The translations under genes were made by a program, and so were the position numbers. The notes under the pieces are model-generated. The model was not told where the DNA came from. It did not search any database and saw only the letters and a program-made list of their open reading frames with translations. This document shows positions 34,373-34,383 of a stretch of DNA of 34,383 nt, piece after piece. Each line of letters opens with the position of its first letter. The stretch's first letter is position 1. Origin of the DNA: Deltaproteobacteria bacterium (lineage in GTDB: Bacteria; Desulfobacterota; GWC2-55-46; JAJCZF01). The stretch is from contig JAJCZF010000026.1 in the NCBI GenBank assembly GCA_029262535.1, positions 1 to 34,383 of the forward strand. The letters are read 5' to 3'.

Positions 34373-34383
34373 TTAGAAGTTGG

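Overview
The window looks like a chromosomal segment of a Gram-negative, probably anaerobic or microaerophilic, chemotactic bacterium. The evidence is a type II secretion gene, a lipoprotein, an AsmA-like periplasmic protein, a class I hybrid cluster protein beside a Crp/Fnr regulator with a TTGAC-N4-GTCAA site, and a methyl-accepting chemotaxis protein. The HcpR-type site and the gene content suggest a deltaproteobacterial (Desulfobacterota-like) lineage; that placement is inference. I see no rRNA, tRNA, transposase gene or CRISPR array.

Layout. 1-480: 5' part of a gspC-like gene, minus strand, cut by the window edge. 693-2697: an AI-2E family permease convergent with a FecR-domain protein. 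2852-6230: an ECF sigma factor followed after 4 nt by a membrane-anchored YfbK-type VWA protein that carries two CXXCH haem motifs. 6504-8560: a Tat-exported metallophosphoesterase and a second exported FecR-domain protein, each with its own sigma70-like promoter. 8970-12054: a small lipoprotein, then hcp divergent from its probable regulator hcpR. 12362-16739: a chemoreceptor and a hybrid histidine kinase. 16736-19098: a yceJ-yceI pair (cytochrome b561 and YceI), an unknown exported protein and a TfoX-N protein. 19201-22161: a large DUF748/AsmA-like protein. 22649-23101: a small unknown protein. 23241-27932: dnaE and accA. 28324-29010: an AT-rich, C-terminally truncated DUF2971 gene in a repeat-rich island. 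29454-34283: the fatty-acid/phospholipid cluster DUF177-rpmF-plsX-fabH-fabD-fabG.

The least expected content is intergenic. At least fifteen copies of a short element occur: an outer CGCGGA/TCCGCG stem, a CGCGAAATAAAA linker, and a compact perfect hairpin. The hairpin sequence changes between copies (cores ACAC..GTGT, CGCAC..GTGCG, CGCGC..GCGCG, AGGC..GCCT) while its pairing is kept. Read on one strand it is hairpin plus T-rich tract, so it resembles an intrinsic terminator. Four genes (the lipoprotein, the AsmA-like gene, dnaE and fabG) end directly on it; in three the stop codon is part of an identical TAGGCACAC. At two loci the last codons, stop and hairpin of the adjacent gene have been duplicated downstream. 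fabG has hairpins on both sides with the T tracts pointing outward. Two of the loci are longer composites that add sequences resembling common dispersed bacterial repeats.

Functionally, the fab cluster with accA supplies membrane lipid synthesis, dnaE is the replicative polymerase, and hcp/hcpR is a nitrosative-stress unit. The sigma factor and VWA-haem protein look like a transmembrane signalling pair that could respond to redox state at the envelope.
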